Part shown: piece after piece, positions 1 through 11,165 of the stretch
Numbering within the stretch: position 1 is the first letter of the stretch
Layout: each line of letters starts with the position of its first letter
Assembly: GCA_023548195.1 (NCBI GenBank)
Contig: JAJHZJ010000220.1
Span: forward strand, 255,279 to 319,278
Reading direction: 5' to 3'
Length of the DNA: 64,000 bases
DNA from: Bettongia penicillata ogilbyi
Lineage: Eukaryota > Chordata > Mammalia > Diprotodontia > Potoroidae
Program-made: the position numbers and the translations under genes
The notes under the pieces: model-generated
Seen by the model: the letters and a program-made list of their open reading frames with translations, nothing else
What the model was told of the DNA's origin: nothing
The model's database searches: none

Positions 1-99
1 AGATCATAAGCAAAATAGGGAAACATGGAAAAATGTCTATCAAATCTATGAATATGAGGAAATATTTCAAACAAACAATGCAAAATTAATACAGTATCA

Positions 100-1010
100 A
101 GGAAATGAAAATGGATAAATTCAATTCCATAATTTTTATAAGTTTTAACAAAAATCTAATAAAGCTAACATAAGGAAGGAAAAAATATTTGGAGTATGTT
201 TCTTATGTCTAAGATATATACACATACACACATATGGAGAACTGATTGAAATTTATATGAAAAAAAATACTTGTTTCCAAATGGATAAATGGTCTAAGGA
301 CATAAGCAGACTGTTCTGAAGGGAAGAAGGCTAGGTTATGGACGAACAAATTCTCATATCACTACATATCACTAATATCACTACATAGCACTACATATCT
401 CTAAATAGAGAAATGAAAATTAAAGGAATTCTGAGGTTCCATCTCGCAACTATCAGTGGCAAAAGAAGGAAAATGATAAATACCAGAGGGGATGTGGATA
501 ATCAGACACATGTATGCAGTGTTGGTGGATGTGCCAACAGGTACAGTTATTCTGAAAAGCAATTAGGGATTATATACTAAAAGTTAACTACAAAGTACGT
601 ACCCTTGGACACAGTTATAGGCTGCTAGAATTATATATAAAATGGGTTTAAAGAGAAGAAAATGGCCTGTATGTACAAAAATATTTACAGCAATTCTTTT
701 TTTGGCTGCCAAAGATCTGAATATTAGTGAATGGTATATCAATTGAAGAATGACTAAATAAAATGAGGTATATGAATGGAATGGAGCACTATTGAGGTAT
801 AGGAAATATAAAATTTCATAAAGACCATGAAAAGCCTTGTCTGAAGTGGTGTAGAGTAAAATAAGCAGATGCAGAATAAAAACTTATAATGACATCAGTA
901 TTAGAAACAGAAGCAATTTACAGCACTTTTATAAACTAAGAAAGAATTAAATAAGCAGGATGAGAGCAATTTATGCTATAACAGGAAGGTAAAAACAAAC
1001 TATTTTGAAG
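100..1010 (+). repeat. Old L1 fragment, ORF2 C-terminal end
   Basis: The sequence follows the distal ORF2 region of the better preserved L1 at 8410-16709. Matching blocks include the stretch corresponding to its 14400-14960, for example ATAAATGGTCTAAGGACATA and GGTATATGAATGGAATGGA. The copy is heavily mutated, with stops in every frame, and no protein can be read. It lies before a second L1 piece that comes from an earlier part of ORF2, so the two cannot be one collinear element. The left boundary is uncertain because the copy runs towards the window edge. Confidence 0.7.
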
Positions 1011-1129
1011 GCTTCAAGAACGTGTGTAATAAATAGGAAATGATTGAACGTGATTGGCATGAGGTAAAATATATAGGTTTATAGCAGATTTCTTCTGTAG
1101 CAGGATTTGTTCTAAATATTTACATTATT

Positions 1130-3025
1130 AAAAATGAAAAGGGGAAATACACAACTAATGAAAATAAATTTAAAGTAATTTTAAGGAAACATTTTGTCCA
1201 ATTGTATGCCAATAAATTCAACAAGTTAAGTGAAATGGAAAAATAGTTCCAAAAAAATGTAAATTGTCTAAATCAGCAAAAGAGGAAATGAAATATCTAA
1301 ATAGATCTAATTTAGAAAAATGATTTGAACAGGTCATAAATGAGCTTTCTAAAAGGAAATACTAAGATCAGAGTAGAATCTACAAATAACGCTAAATTTG
1401 ACGCAAGATATTTAAAAGATGAACTAATTCCAATAATATGTAAATTATTTACAATAATAGGTAAAGAAGGAAATCCTGCCAAATTCTTTTTATGAAATAA
1501 ATGTTATAGATATCTAAACCTCAAAAAAGAAAAACAGAAAATTATGACCAATTTCATTAATCAACATGGATATAAAAGTCCTAAATAAAATACTAGCAAA
1601 AACTTACAGAATATTTTTAAAAATTATACATTTTAATCAAGTGGGATTTATACCAGAAATTAAAGAATAGGTTAATATAAGGGAAGTTATTAGCATAATT
1701 AACTACATCAATAATAAAAGTTTTAAAAATCATACAATTATTCTCCCAGTCATCCAGTTTGAAATATCAGAAACATCTTTGATTCTTCTGTCTCTCATCC
1801 TTTCTATCTAACTAGTTGTTAAGTTCTGTCAATTGCATCTCCACAGTGTGTCTGCTCCACTAAGAGACCATTCTTGTATTAATGCCTCACCTCTTCTCAC
1901 CAAGGCTATTTTAAAATAACCTTTTAATTGGTCTCCCCAATTTCGATCATCTTCCTTGAATCCATCTTTTACACTCTAACTTGAGTAATAACCCCATTTT
2001 AAAAATTCTGAACTCAATAAATATCAACTAAAATGATCATTTCCAAATACTCATTAGAACAGAGAGGTTGTACATGAATATGAATCTCTACAATGTATAA
2101 CTTGATTGTAGTTTTTTTAATGTAATAAATTTATCATTGCTTTTGAAAAAAAACATATGATTATAGGAATAGATACAGAAAAAGGTTTTGATAAAGTTCA
2201 AAACTTGTTTTTATTAAAATATTTGAAAATATTGGTGTAAATGGATTTTCCCTTAAAATCATGAAAGCAAATGTTAAAACTATCAACAAGCATTATTTGT
2301 AATGGGAATAAACTACCAACCTTCTCAATAGCATCGATGTAAAATAAAGGTGCCTGCTGTCACCAATATTATCCAATATTAATTGGAAATTCTAACAATA
2401 ACAACAGGAGAAGAAAAAATCGAATCAGAATAGGGAATAAGGTAATAAAACTATCTCTTTTTTGCAGATAATATGATGTTATTCTTGGGAAATCCCAAAG
2501 AATCAGGTAAAAAGTTAGTGAAAACAATAATTTTAGCAAAATGACATGATATAAAGTAAATCCACATAATCAGTATTCCTATATATCATAAATGAAACCC
2601 TGAAAGAAGAGATAGTGAAATTTTAGATATTTAAAATAACTCTACAGAATATAAAATATCTAGGTGTAAATGTTCCAAAACAAAAACTACATAAAAATTA
2701 TTTTAAAAAACCTCTTTATGGAAATAAATCAGATTTAAGTATTTGAGGAACTATTTAGTGTTCATGAGTAGGCAGGGGAAATATAATAAAAAATAATATT
2801 CCCAAACTAATTTTTATATTCAATGCTATGCCAATTAAATTATTTTAAATAACTGAATTAAAAGAAATAACAACAAAATTCACTTGAAAAAACAAAAAGT
2901 CACTAATATTAAAGGAAATGATAAAAAAAGTAAAAGAAGGAGATTTAGAAATATCAAAACTTAAACTTTATTATAAGGTGATAAAGTAATAATCGAAGTT
3001 ATCTTGTACTAGATAAGAAACTGTT
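1130..3025 (+). repeat. Old L1 fragment, ORF2 reverse-transcriptase region
   Basis: This segment aligns by eye with 12400-13860 of the L1 at 8410-16709. Shared blocks include the stretch around TTTTGTCCAATTNTGTGCC, the RT core around AATCAAGTGGGATTTATACC, and the region after it. It is riddled with stops and small indels. A non-L1 segment at 1742-2147 interrupts it, and L1 sequence resumes exactly after it. Similarity fades near 3025. Confidence 0.75.
1742..2147 (+). mobile_element. Retroposed polyadenylated insertion inside an L1 fragment
   Basis: About 406 bp of non-L1 sequence sits inside L1 ORF2. It ends in an A run (from 2146) with AATAAA at 2124-2129, about 16 nt upstream, as in a processed RNA. 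Flanks 1725-1741 and 2148-2164 match at 14 of 17 positions and start with A5 after TTTT, which fits an L1-endonuclease target-site duplication. The first ~270 bp resemble an old L2-like interspersed repeat also seen elsewhere in this window. The last ~130 bp are not recognised. Confidence 0.5.
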
Positions 3026-3982
3026 GATACTCATGAAGTTGTTACAGAATCTGTAGGCCTGGTTGATCAATGTCAAACTGAAATGGAAAGCAGTAAATTA
3101 TCTGATACAGTCAACAATTTAGAAAGTCATTTGCATATAAAATTAAATAAAAATATTATCTATAAATCAAATTAGAACTGTTTGCCTAAATTATCTATAT
3201 AAGTAGCTCCCACACGCTATGTCCACATATTATCCTCACATTTCATGAAAGTAATGCAAGTTAATCAACACCACTCTTATTTATCCATTAGTTTTTTGTT
3301 CTCTTCCCATTTTCATCACAGACAAGACTTGAATTTTCCATTAAAATATAGCTTCAAAAGAATGCATAAGGCAAATTCAGGAGAAAAAACTCAACCATTA
3401 TGGCTAATGAAAGAGATAATTTTATATGAATGATTGTGTCCTCACTAATATTTACATTAGGAATTCAAGAAGAATTAACAGAAAAAAATGCACCATCAGA
3501 TGGCATATTAAGCACCTGCAGCAATGTGAAAAAAAATCAAAACAAACAAAAATAAAATAAACATACCATGAAACATTTAGACCTAAGAATTACTACAAAC
3601 AATTTGAACAAAAAAAAAGTTGTCTAAGAGATATAGAGGATTATGGTTGGGACTCCATGTATGAGTACCAAAAATAGTTGCAAAGAATCTTGGCTATGAA
3701 TAGAAATGCACTCATTTATCAACCTCAGGTGCAGTTTGGGACAGAACATCATAAATTATTCAAATATCTAAAGAAACATACGTGAGAATATAACAAAAGC
3801 AGGGATATGGAAAAATAACAAGGAATTAAAAGAAATTGAGGAGAGTGCTAGATTATAGGATAAAATACAAATTGTACTGCACAGCAAATAGACATCATTA
3901 TTAAGGGTATTACAAGGGCATAAAGAGATTTGGATAAGAAAATTTCTTGAGCATAGGCAGGATTAATTATTTACCATTTGGG
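3026..3982. other. Unassigned AT-rich sequence
   Basis: No gene, RNA or clear repeat family was recognised. The 62-codon open frame at 3245-3433 has no recognisable motif. Confidence 0.4.
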
Positions 3983-5873
3983 CAGAACCAAAATGATGGA
4001 GTAGAAGCAGAGATCTGCTTGAGCTCTTCCCACAAACCACTCGAACAAACCTGTAAGAAATGACTCTCAACAAATTGTAGAGCAACAGAAGTGACAAAGT
4101 GACAGACTGAAGCAAATTTCTACCCTATGAAAACTTGGAGGGTCAAGAGGAAGGGCCTATCACATTGGACTGGGAGCAGAGTGCAGCTCAATGTGGGCTT
4201 CACCAGCATGTACAGAGCCAGAGCAAATGTTAGGGGTGAGAACTGCTAGCACTTGCATCTGTTTCCAAACTTCTCAATCCAAAAGCCAAAGACAGCTTCA
4301 AAGGCAGTGGGAAGGGTCTCTCATCTGGCTGAAAGGGAAGCTTGTTCTAGGCACAACCATACCTCTAGCCCTGATCTTAGCTCCAGAACAGAGACAGACA
4401 CTGCCTGAAGCTTCAGTTGCTTCTAGAAACTTCCATTTAACAAAGAGCTCAAAAGTCAAGTAATTGACTGACAAAATGAGCAAATGGTGAGGATGTGGGG
4501 GAGAGAATCAGACTATCAATTATTACTTCCTCAGTGATAATGTATTTTTTTTATATCTGTATAGATATAAGGAAAATCAAAATATACAATCAGAAGAAAA
4601 CAACAAAGTCAAACCTTGTAGATCCAAAGCTTTTTAGGCAATGGGAGAGCTCAAAAAGGATTTTGAAAGTCAAGTAAGAGAAGGAGAGGAAAAATTTGGA
4701 CGGGAAATGAAAGTGATGCAAGAAAATCATGAAAAATCCGTCAATAGCTTGCTAAAGGAGACCCCCAAAATGCTGAAGAAAATAACATCTTTAAAATTAT
4801 GGTAATCCAAATGGCAAAAGAGGTCCAAAAGGCCAATTAGGAGAATAATGCCTTACAAAGCAAAATGGGTTAGATGGAAAAAGAGGTCCAAAACATCACT
4901 AAAAAAATAATTTCTTTAAAATTAGAATGAAGTAAGTGGAAGAAATTGACTTTATTAGAAATCAAGAAATTATAAAATGAAACCAAAGTAATGAAAAAAT
5001 AGAAGACAATGTGAAGTATCTCACAGGAAACACCACTGACTTGGAAAATGGATCCAGGAGAGATAATCCAATCTAGTAATTATTGTACTTTTTGAAAGTC
5101 ATGATCAGAAAAATAACCTAGACATCATCATTCAAGGAATTATCATAGAAAATTGCCCTGAAATTCTAAGGTTGGAAGGTAAAATAGAAATGGAAAGAAT
5201 CCACCAAATTATCTCCCGAAAGTGATCAAAAAAGGAAAACTCCTAGGAATATTGTAGTCAAATTCCAGATTTCCCAAGTCAAGGAGAAAATATTGAGAAC
5301 AGCCAGAAAGAAGCAATTCCAATATTGTGGAAACACAATCAGGATAACACAAGATCTAGCAGCTTCTGTGTTAAGGCATTGAAGGGATTGAATTATGATA
5401 TTCCAGAGGTAAAAGGAGCTAGAATTAAACCCAGTGATCACCTATATAGAAAAAAATTGAGTAAAATACTTCACAGAAAAAAAAAAAAAGAATTTAATTA
5501 AATAGAGGACTTCCAAGGATTCTTATTGAAAAGACCAGGGCTGATCAGAAAATTTGATTTTCAAATACAAGAATCAAAAGAAGCATGAAAAGATAAACAA
5601 GAGATAACAAAGTACTTAACTGATGTTGAACTGTTTACCTTCCTAAAAGGAGAGAGGATATTTGTAACTCATGAGACCTTCCTCAGTATTAGAGTAGTTG
5701 GAGAAAATATATTTATGTGTGTATATGTGTTTGTGTGTGTACATATACGTGCATGTGTGTATAATAAGTATGTATGTATACATATATACATACATATATG
5801 TGCATATGTGTATGTATATAAGTGTAAGTGTGTGTGTGTGTGTGTGTGGAGAGAGAGAGAGAGAGACAGAGAC

Positions 5874-5906
<33 letters not shown>

Positions 5907-6745
5907 CAGAGACAGAGAGAGAGACAGAGACAGAAAGAGACAGAGAGAGACAGAGACTGAGACAGAGGGCACAAGTGAGCTGAATACAAAAGGATGGTAT
6001 CTAAAATATAAAATTAAGTGTTGCCAGGAATGTGCTGAGAGAATGAGAAAGGGCAAGATAGAATTGTATGAATCATCTGACATAAAAGAGGCAACAAAGA
6101 ACTTTTACAATACAAAGGAAGAGGGAGGAGCTGAGAGGGAATTAAGCAGTGTTCTTTTCATTAGATTTGACTTCAGGAGAGAATAATATACATAATTGGG
6201 GGGATAGAGGTAAGAGAACTGGGACAATAGAAGGGATTGCAGACTGGGGCAATGGGTAAAGGAAGCAAACACTTTTGTAGAGGGACAGATAAAAGGAGAG
6301 AAAAGAATAAATGGAAGGTAGAACAGGATAGAGGGAAATATAATTAGTCTTTCACATGAGTGTTATGAAAGTGTATGGCAAGACAACACATATATAACCT
6401 TTGCCAAATTTCTTGCCTTCTCAGTGAAGGTGAGTAGGGAGGGGAAAGAGAAAACGTGGAACTGAAAGCTTAAAAAAATGAATGTCAGAATTTGTTGTTA
6501 CATGCAACTAGGAAATAAGATATATAGGCATGAAGTATAGAAATCTATCTTGCTCTACAGGAAAATAGAAGGGAAGAGGATAAGGTGGGGTGGGGGAGGT
6601 GTTAGAAGGGAGAGGAGATTGGAAGAAAGGTTAATAAAAATCCACACTGACCTAGGGAGGGGGAAAAGGGGAGATGGGCAGAAAATTTGAAATTTGCAAT
6701 TTTGTAAAAGTGAATCTTAAAAACTGAAAATAAATTTAATTAGAA
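3983..6745 (+). mobile_element. Old HAL1-type element (L1-like, ORF1 only)
   Basis: It starts with a 5'UTR beginning around GGGCAGAACCAAAATGATGG, the degraded form of the AGCCAAGATGGCGGAGTAGA start seen in the younger copies. A broken ORF1 follows (~4480-5600), in which coiled-coil coding blocks such as GATTTTGAAAGTCAAGTAAG are recognisable. The 3' region carries an expanded TG/GA microsatellite, and the 3' tail matches the ends of the copies at 33007-35380 and 38776-40832. There is no ORF2. HAL1 elements are ORF1-only relatives of L1 that depend on L1 reverse transcriptase supplied in trans. No confident TSD was found. ORF1 has many frameshifts and stops. Confidence 0.75.
5713..5970. repeat. 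Compound microsatellite (TG/TATG then GAGACA)
   Basis: TG-, TATG- and TGTG-rich sequence runs to about 5848 and is followed by GA and GACAGA repeats to about 5970. It occupies the same position as the shorter TG tracts in the 3' regions of the other two HAL1 copies, so it expanded from an internal part of the element. Open frames here on both strands are simple-repeat translations. Confidence 0.9.
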
Positions 6746-6837
6746 GAAAGAGAACAAGTAGTTTTTAAGTTATGGAGCCAGAATGAGTTATCCATGATAT
6801 AATATCCTCCTCCCTTCCCACTTCCCCAACCCTGACT

Positions 6838-6960
6838 TTTTAACGATGAAGAAACTGTGTCCAAAAACAGTTAAGGAAGTTTCCCAAGGTTACTTACCTA
6901 GTAAGTGACAGCTGCCAAATCACATGCTTTCTCTGCTATATCATGCTGATTTCCCCTTGT
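6838..6960 (-). repeat. MIR-like SINE fragment
   Basis: The + strand reads as the reverse complement of a MIR core: GATGAAGAAACTGTG, then a block corresponding to 'gaggttaagtaacttgccc', then an AGTAAGTGACAG block. It is old and diverged. Confidence 0.6.
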
Positions 6961-7689
6961 ATAATTCATTCACAGAAAACATAAAAATGTTGCTTCTAGT
7001 CCTACTTCTGCCTATAAAAATTTGAGGTCTAGTTTGAATTCTACCAATTCCTAGCTAAGTAACTTTTACTTCACTGTTGAACTTCTGCCAGCCTTGTTTT
7101 CATTATTTGTAATTTTAATTTGACAACCAGAGTTACCCCAAATGTAATCAACTTAAACATTTTTAAAATCACATTTATCCATAAAACTATCCTAATTTTT
7201 AAGGACATTGGAAATCAATAATATGCATTGTTTTGCTTTGTGTTTTTCTAACCACATAGTTTATTTCCTAATCAACACCCAAACAAATTTATAATGTGCA
7301 TTTTCATTCAGACAATTATTTCAGTGGCTATTAATACAAAGAAAGTATTCATTATTTAACTATAACAATGACGAAAAATGCAAACAATAATATTTAATAA
7401 TAACGATAGCTTGCACCAAGATTCTATGGCTTTTGCATAATAACTCTATCAACATGTTTTCCTACATGGCTGTATGTATATTTACTTCTCCATCATGCTC
7501 CTTGAGTCTTTCCATCCTGCAAGATCACACCAACCCCTTGACTTATACCTCCCTGTAGTCCTCTGTCCTGGGGTCCTTCTCTTCTGCTAACTGAGAATTC
7601 ATTGCAAGACCACTATTCAAGAAGGAGGTTCAGACAAGCTATCCCTTTCCAATTTTTCTTATTCCTCTGGATTTCTTTATTACACCTGT

Positions 7690-7872
7690 TCCTTCACTTT
7701 CCCTCCATTTATTCCTGCTTTTCAACTTCTTTGTGCATGTTGTCTTACTCCTCAGGAATGGTAAGTTTACTGAGAATAGGAACTAGCTACCTTTTTTTCC
7801 ACTTTCTTTGTATCAGCAGTTTATTATATTACCTCTACATAGTAGATGTATAATAAATATTTATTGACTGAG
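7690..7872 (+). repeat. L2-like 3' end
   Basis: The typical L2 terminus order is present: a degraded 'actgagaataggaact' block, then ACATAGTAGATGTATAATAAATATTTATTGA. Upstream sequence (7480-7690) may belong to the same element but is too diverged to claim. Confidence 0.55.
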
Positions 7873-8070
7873 TGACTGTAGTCATTTTCCATGTCATTCT
7901 TTTGGCTCTGTTTTCTACACTTTGTATCACTTCATAGAATTCTTGCCAAATATCTTTGAATTTTATACACTTCTCAACCCTAAGAGTATAGTGATATTCT
8001 ATTTCATTCATATGCTATGTTTTTTTGAATCATTCCCCATTTATCACACAGATTTTTTTTTTGACTACCA
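7873..8070 (-). repeat. L1 3'-region fragment
   Basis: Reading the minus strand gives the L1 ORF2 tail, with blocks for the cattcccaattgat region and the 'ttggctctgtt...gtatcacttcat' region shared with 17430-17560 and 23800-23930. It is truncated at both ends. Confidence 0.6.
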
Positions 8071-8392
8071 GCTAATTCTGGAAGGTTTGTGACTGAACAG
8101 GCAAAATCATTTTTTTGTAAATGTAATTTCAAACTCATTAAATCTTTGTGTCAAATAATATATTGATAAAGTGTAGCCAGGAGCCTTGGGCAGCTTATAT
8201 CTTGAGGTCATGCATCATGCCCATGATTTCTCTTGGGTCCTATCACTGCCAGATGTTATACCATCACTACCACCAATGGCAGTCTGAGGCCGAGAACAGA
8301 ATGATTTTGAAAAGTACCAGTAAAACACCCCTATTCTCATGTAATACAACCTTAAAAATACCTAAAACTTACAAAGCCCATAACTACTTATG
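8071..8392. other. Unassigned sequence
   Basis: No gene or recognisable repeat was seen. The last bases before 8393 are the pre-insertion flank of the full-length L1. Confidence 0.3.
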
Positions 8393-8409
8393 AAAAGAGT
8401 ATGAAAAAG
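8393..8409 (+). repeat. 5' target-site duplication of the full-length L1
   Basis: AAAAGAGTATGAAAAAG directly precedes the L1 start. Its partner lies at 16710-16726, with one mismatch. Confidence 0.85.
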
Positions 8410-9513
8410 AGAGCGGAGCCAAGATGGCAGACTGAAAGTATGGACTTACCTGAGCTATTCCACAAATTCCTTCAGATACCTCCAAAAAGTGATTCTGAAC
8501 AAATTCTAGTGTGATAGAATCCACTAGGAAACAGAGTGTAGCACATTTACAGCCCAAGAGAGCCCAGAAGTTTGACTGGAAAGATCTGTTACACTGGGCT
8601 GGGGGTGGGGTGGTGGGAAACTGTAGGCTGCACCAATGCAGACTCTGCCATAGTGGAGTAGGAGTGACTCCAGGCAGACTGAATCATTAGTGACATTATT
8701 GATTCCCAAATTTCTCAGCACAAGACAGGAATCTAGTGGAGCTGGGTGAGAGAGAATTGTAGAGCTCACAGCAGGAGTAGAAGCTACTCATGGAGCTACC
8801 AGTCCACAGACTAAATGTTTGAAAATCACCTACTCAAACTTTCAGGAGTCAAAATGGTAGAGCAAAATGTAAGTGCACTCTCCCCCCCTTTGACCTTAAA
8901 AAACCAGAGAATATTGCACTAGGAAAAATCCTGGAAGAGGTACAGCATTCTTTTAGCTCAGGAGACTTAAGAAATTGATGGAAAAATGTGCCTCTTGCTG
9001 TGGCTGAAGACAACCAAAGCAGACTCAGAAGTAACTGTGCAAGCCCCACCTCAGCAGATCAGCAGGAGATCCTGAGCCCCATGGGGGTAGAACCTATCAG
9101 TGCCAACACCAGGACACCAGGTGTGTCTTAGCACAGCCATGGCAATTGGACAGACAACAGCAAAGAAGGGGTTCATCAGGGGGTGACCCTGCCTCTGCTC
9201 CAGTGCAGAACCAGGGGAGATGGAGACCTTCAGCAGCCAGACCACCCATCCACCATACCTCATGTCAGAAATTTCAGTGCAATTCCGGGGAAACTCAAGA
9301 AGACTTTACCTGGCCTCTGCCTTGGCACACACCAGACAACTCAGCATCAGACAAACTGCAGTGTAATTTAGCTTTTACTTGAAAGAATCAGAGGCCACAT
9401 CACACAAAGTCAATAGCCAGTCCCCTAGCTCCCAGCACAAGAAATATGGGACAGAGCTCCCTGTGCTACAGAAAAAGAGATCTGCTCTAAAACCAGGAAA
9501 AAGGCAATCACCA

Positions 9514-10575
9514 TGAGAAAGAAGCAAATATGAGAAAAGAAAAGAATATGGAATCTTATTACAAGGACAGGGAAAATCAAATACAAATTCAGAAGAGGAT
9601 AACATTGCTATTGTATCCCCATCTGAAACCTCAGATGGGAATACGAACTGGTCTAAAGCCCAGAAAGCATTCTTGGAAGAGCTCAAGAAGGATTTTAAAA
9701 GTCAAATTAGAGAGGTAGAAGAAAAATTGACCAATGATTTTAAAAATACAATTGACAAAATGAGAGAAAAAAGAAAAAGAATTCACTGAAGAGAACAGTT
9801 CCTCAAAAGACCAAATGGATAAGAAGGTAAAAACCTAACTGGAGAAAATAATTCCTTAGAAGAAAAAATTGGACACATGGAAAAGAAGGGGAAAAAGTTA
9901 ACTGAAGAAAACAATTCATTAAAAATTAGAATTGGGCAAGTAGAATTGAATGACTCTGTAAGATATCAAAAATCAGTTAAACAAAATCTAATGCATGAAA
10001 AAGAAAAAAAAAATCTCACTGGAAAAAACAACTGACCTGGAAAATATATCCAGGAGAGAAAAATCTAAGAATCATTGATCTGCAAGAAAGCAATGATGTA
10101 AAAAAGAATCTGGTCAGAATCTTCCAAGAAATCAAGGAAAAGAGGCCCAAAGTCCTAAATCCAGTGGGTAAAATAGTCATCAAAAGAATCCACTGAACAT
10201 ATCCGGAAAAAGATCTCAAATTGGAAATGCCAAGGAAAATTGTAGTCAACTTCTAGAACTATGAGGTCCAGGAGACAGTACTGCAAGCAGTCAAAAAGAA
10301 ACAACTCACATATTGAGAAACCAAAGTTGGGAGCACACAGAACCTTGCAACTTCTACATTAAAACATCAGAGGGATTGGAATATGATTTTTCATAAGGCA
10401 AAGTAGCTTGGACTCCAAACAAGGATCCACTACCCTCAAAAGTGAACATAAACTTTGAGGCAAGGAAATGGACATTCAGGGACATAAAGGATTTCCAAAA
10501 CTTCCTGATTAAAAGGCTAGAGCTCAATTGATAATTTGATCTTCAAATACAAGGCTCAAGAGACGCATAAAAAGG
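9514..10575 (+). pseudogene. L1 ORF1 remnant (RNA-binding chaperone)
   Basis: In L1, ORF1p is a coiled-coil trimer that coats L1 RNA. Here the 5' part begins near ATGAGAAAGAAGCAAATATG and gives a short frame at 9530-9718. It is followed by the coiled-coil coding stretch (about 9690-9950, repeated GAAGAAAA/GAAAACAAT blocks), and then by the C-terminal RNA-binding region around 10130-10400, where PRKIVV- and ILQAVKK-like fragments are readable. Several frameshifts and stops separate the pieces. One TGA follows the codons for Arg-Ile-His near 10193, at the same site as stops in two HAL1 copies. It is not functional. Confidence 0.8.
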
Positions 10576-11165
10576 TAAACAGGAAAAAAAGAAAAAAACT
10601 TGCTATTCAGTACGGGAAAACTCTTTACATCACTATATGATAGGATGATACTTTCTAATCTTGAGAACTGTATATTTATTTTAAAATAATATTAGTTTAT
10701 TATTTATGTGTCATTGTCATTTAAAAATAAATATATAGAATTCTTGGGTGTAAATTAACTGATATGATGGTAAGAAAACTAATTAAGGCATGTGAAAGAG
10801 GAAGAGGAAAGGAAGAGGTAGGAAAGGGTAAACTACATCACATGAAGAGGCACAAAAACATGTTATAGTAGAGGGAAAGAAGGGAGTGAGATGAGCATTG
10901 TTTGAGCTTTGCTCCCTCACATTTTGTTAAAGGAAGGAATAACATACTCACTTAAGAATTGAAATCTAACTTTCCCTACATGGAGTAGGAGGAGAAAGAG
11001 GAAAGAAAAAGGAAGAGTGGTTAGAATTGAGGGAAGAAGAAGTAAGGGAAAAAGGAAAGAAAAGGAAGTGGAACTGATAAAAGGGAAGAGGTGGTCAAAA
11101 GTAAAACTCTTTTGAGGGGAAGGGAGAAAGGAGAAATGAAAGCATAAGCAGAAGAGGAAATAAGA

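Noticed and set aside
5643..6186. Overlapping open frames of 81-162 codons on both strands
   Set aside because: They are translations of TG/TATG/GACAGA simple repeats inside a HAL1 copy, with no domain and repetitive composition.
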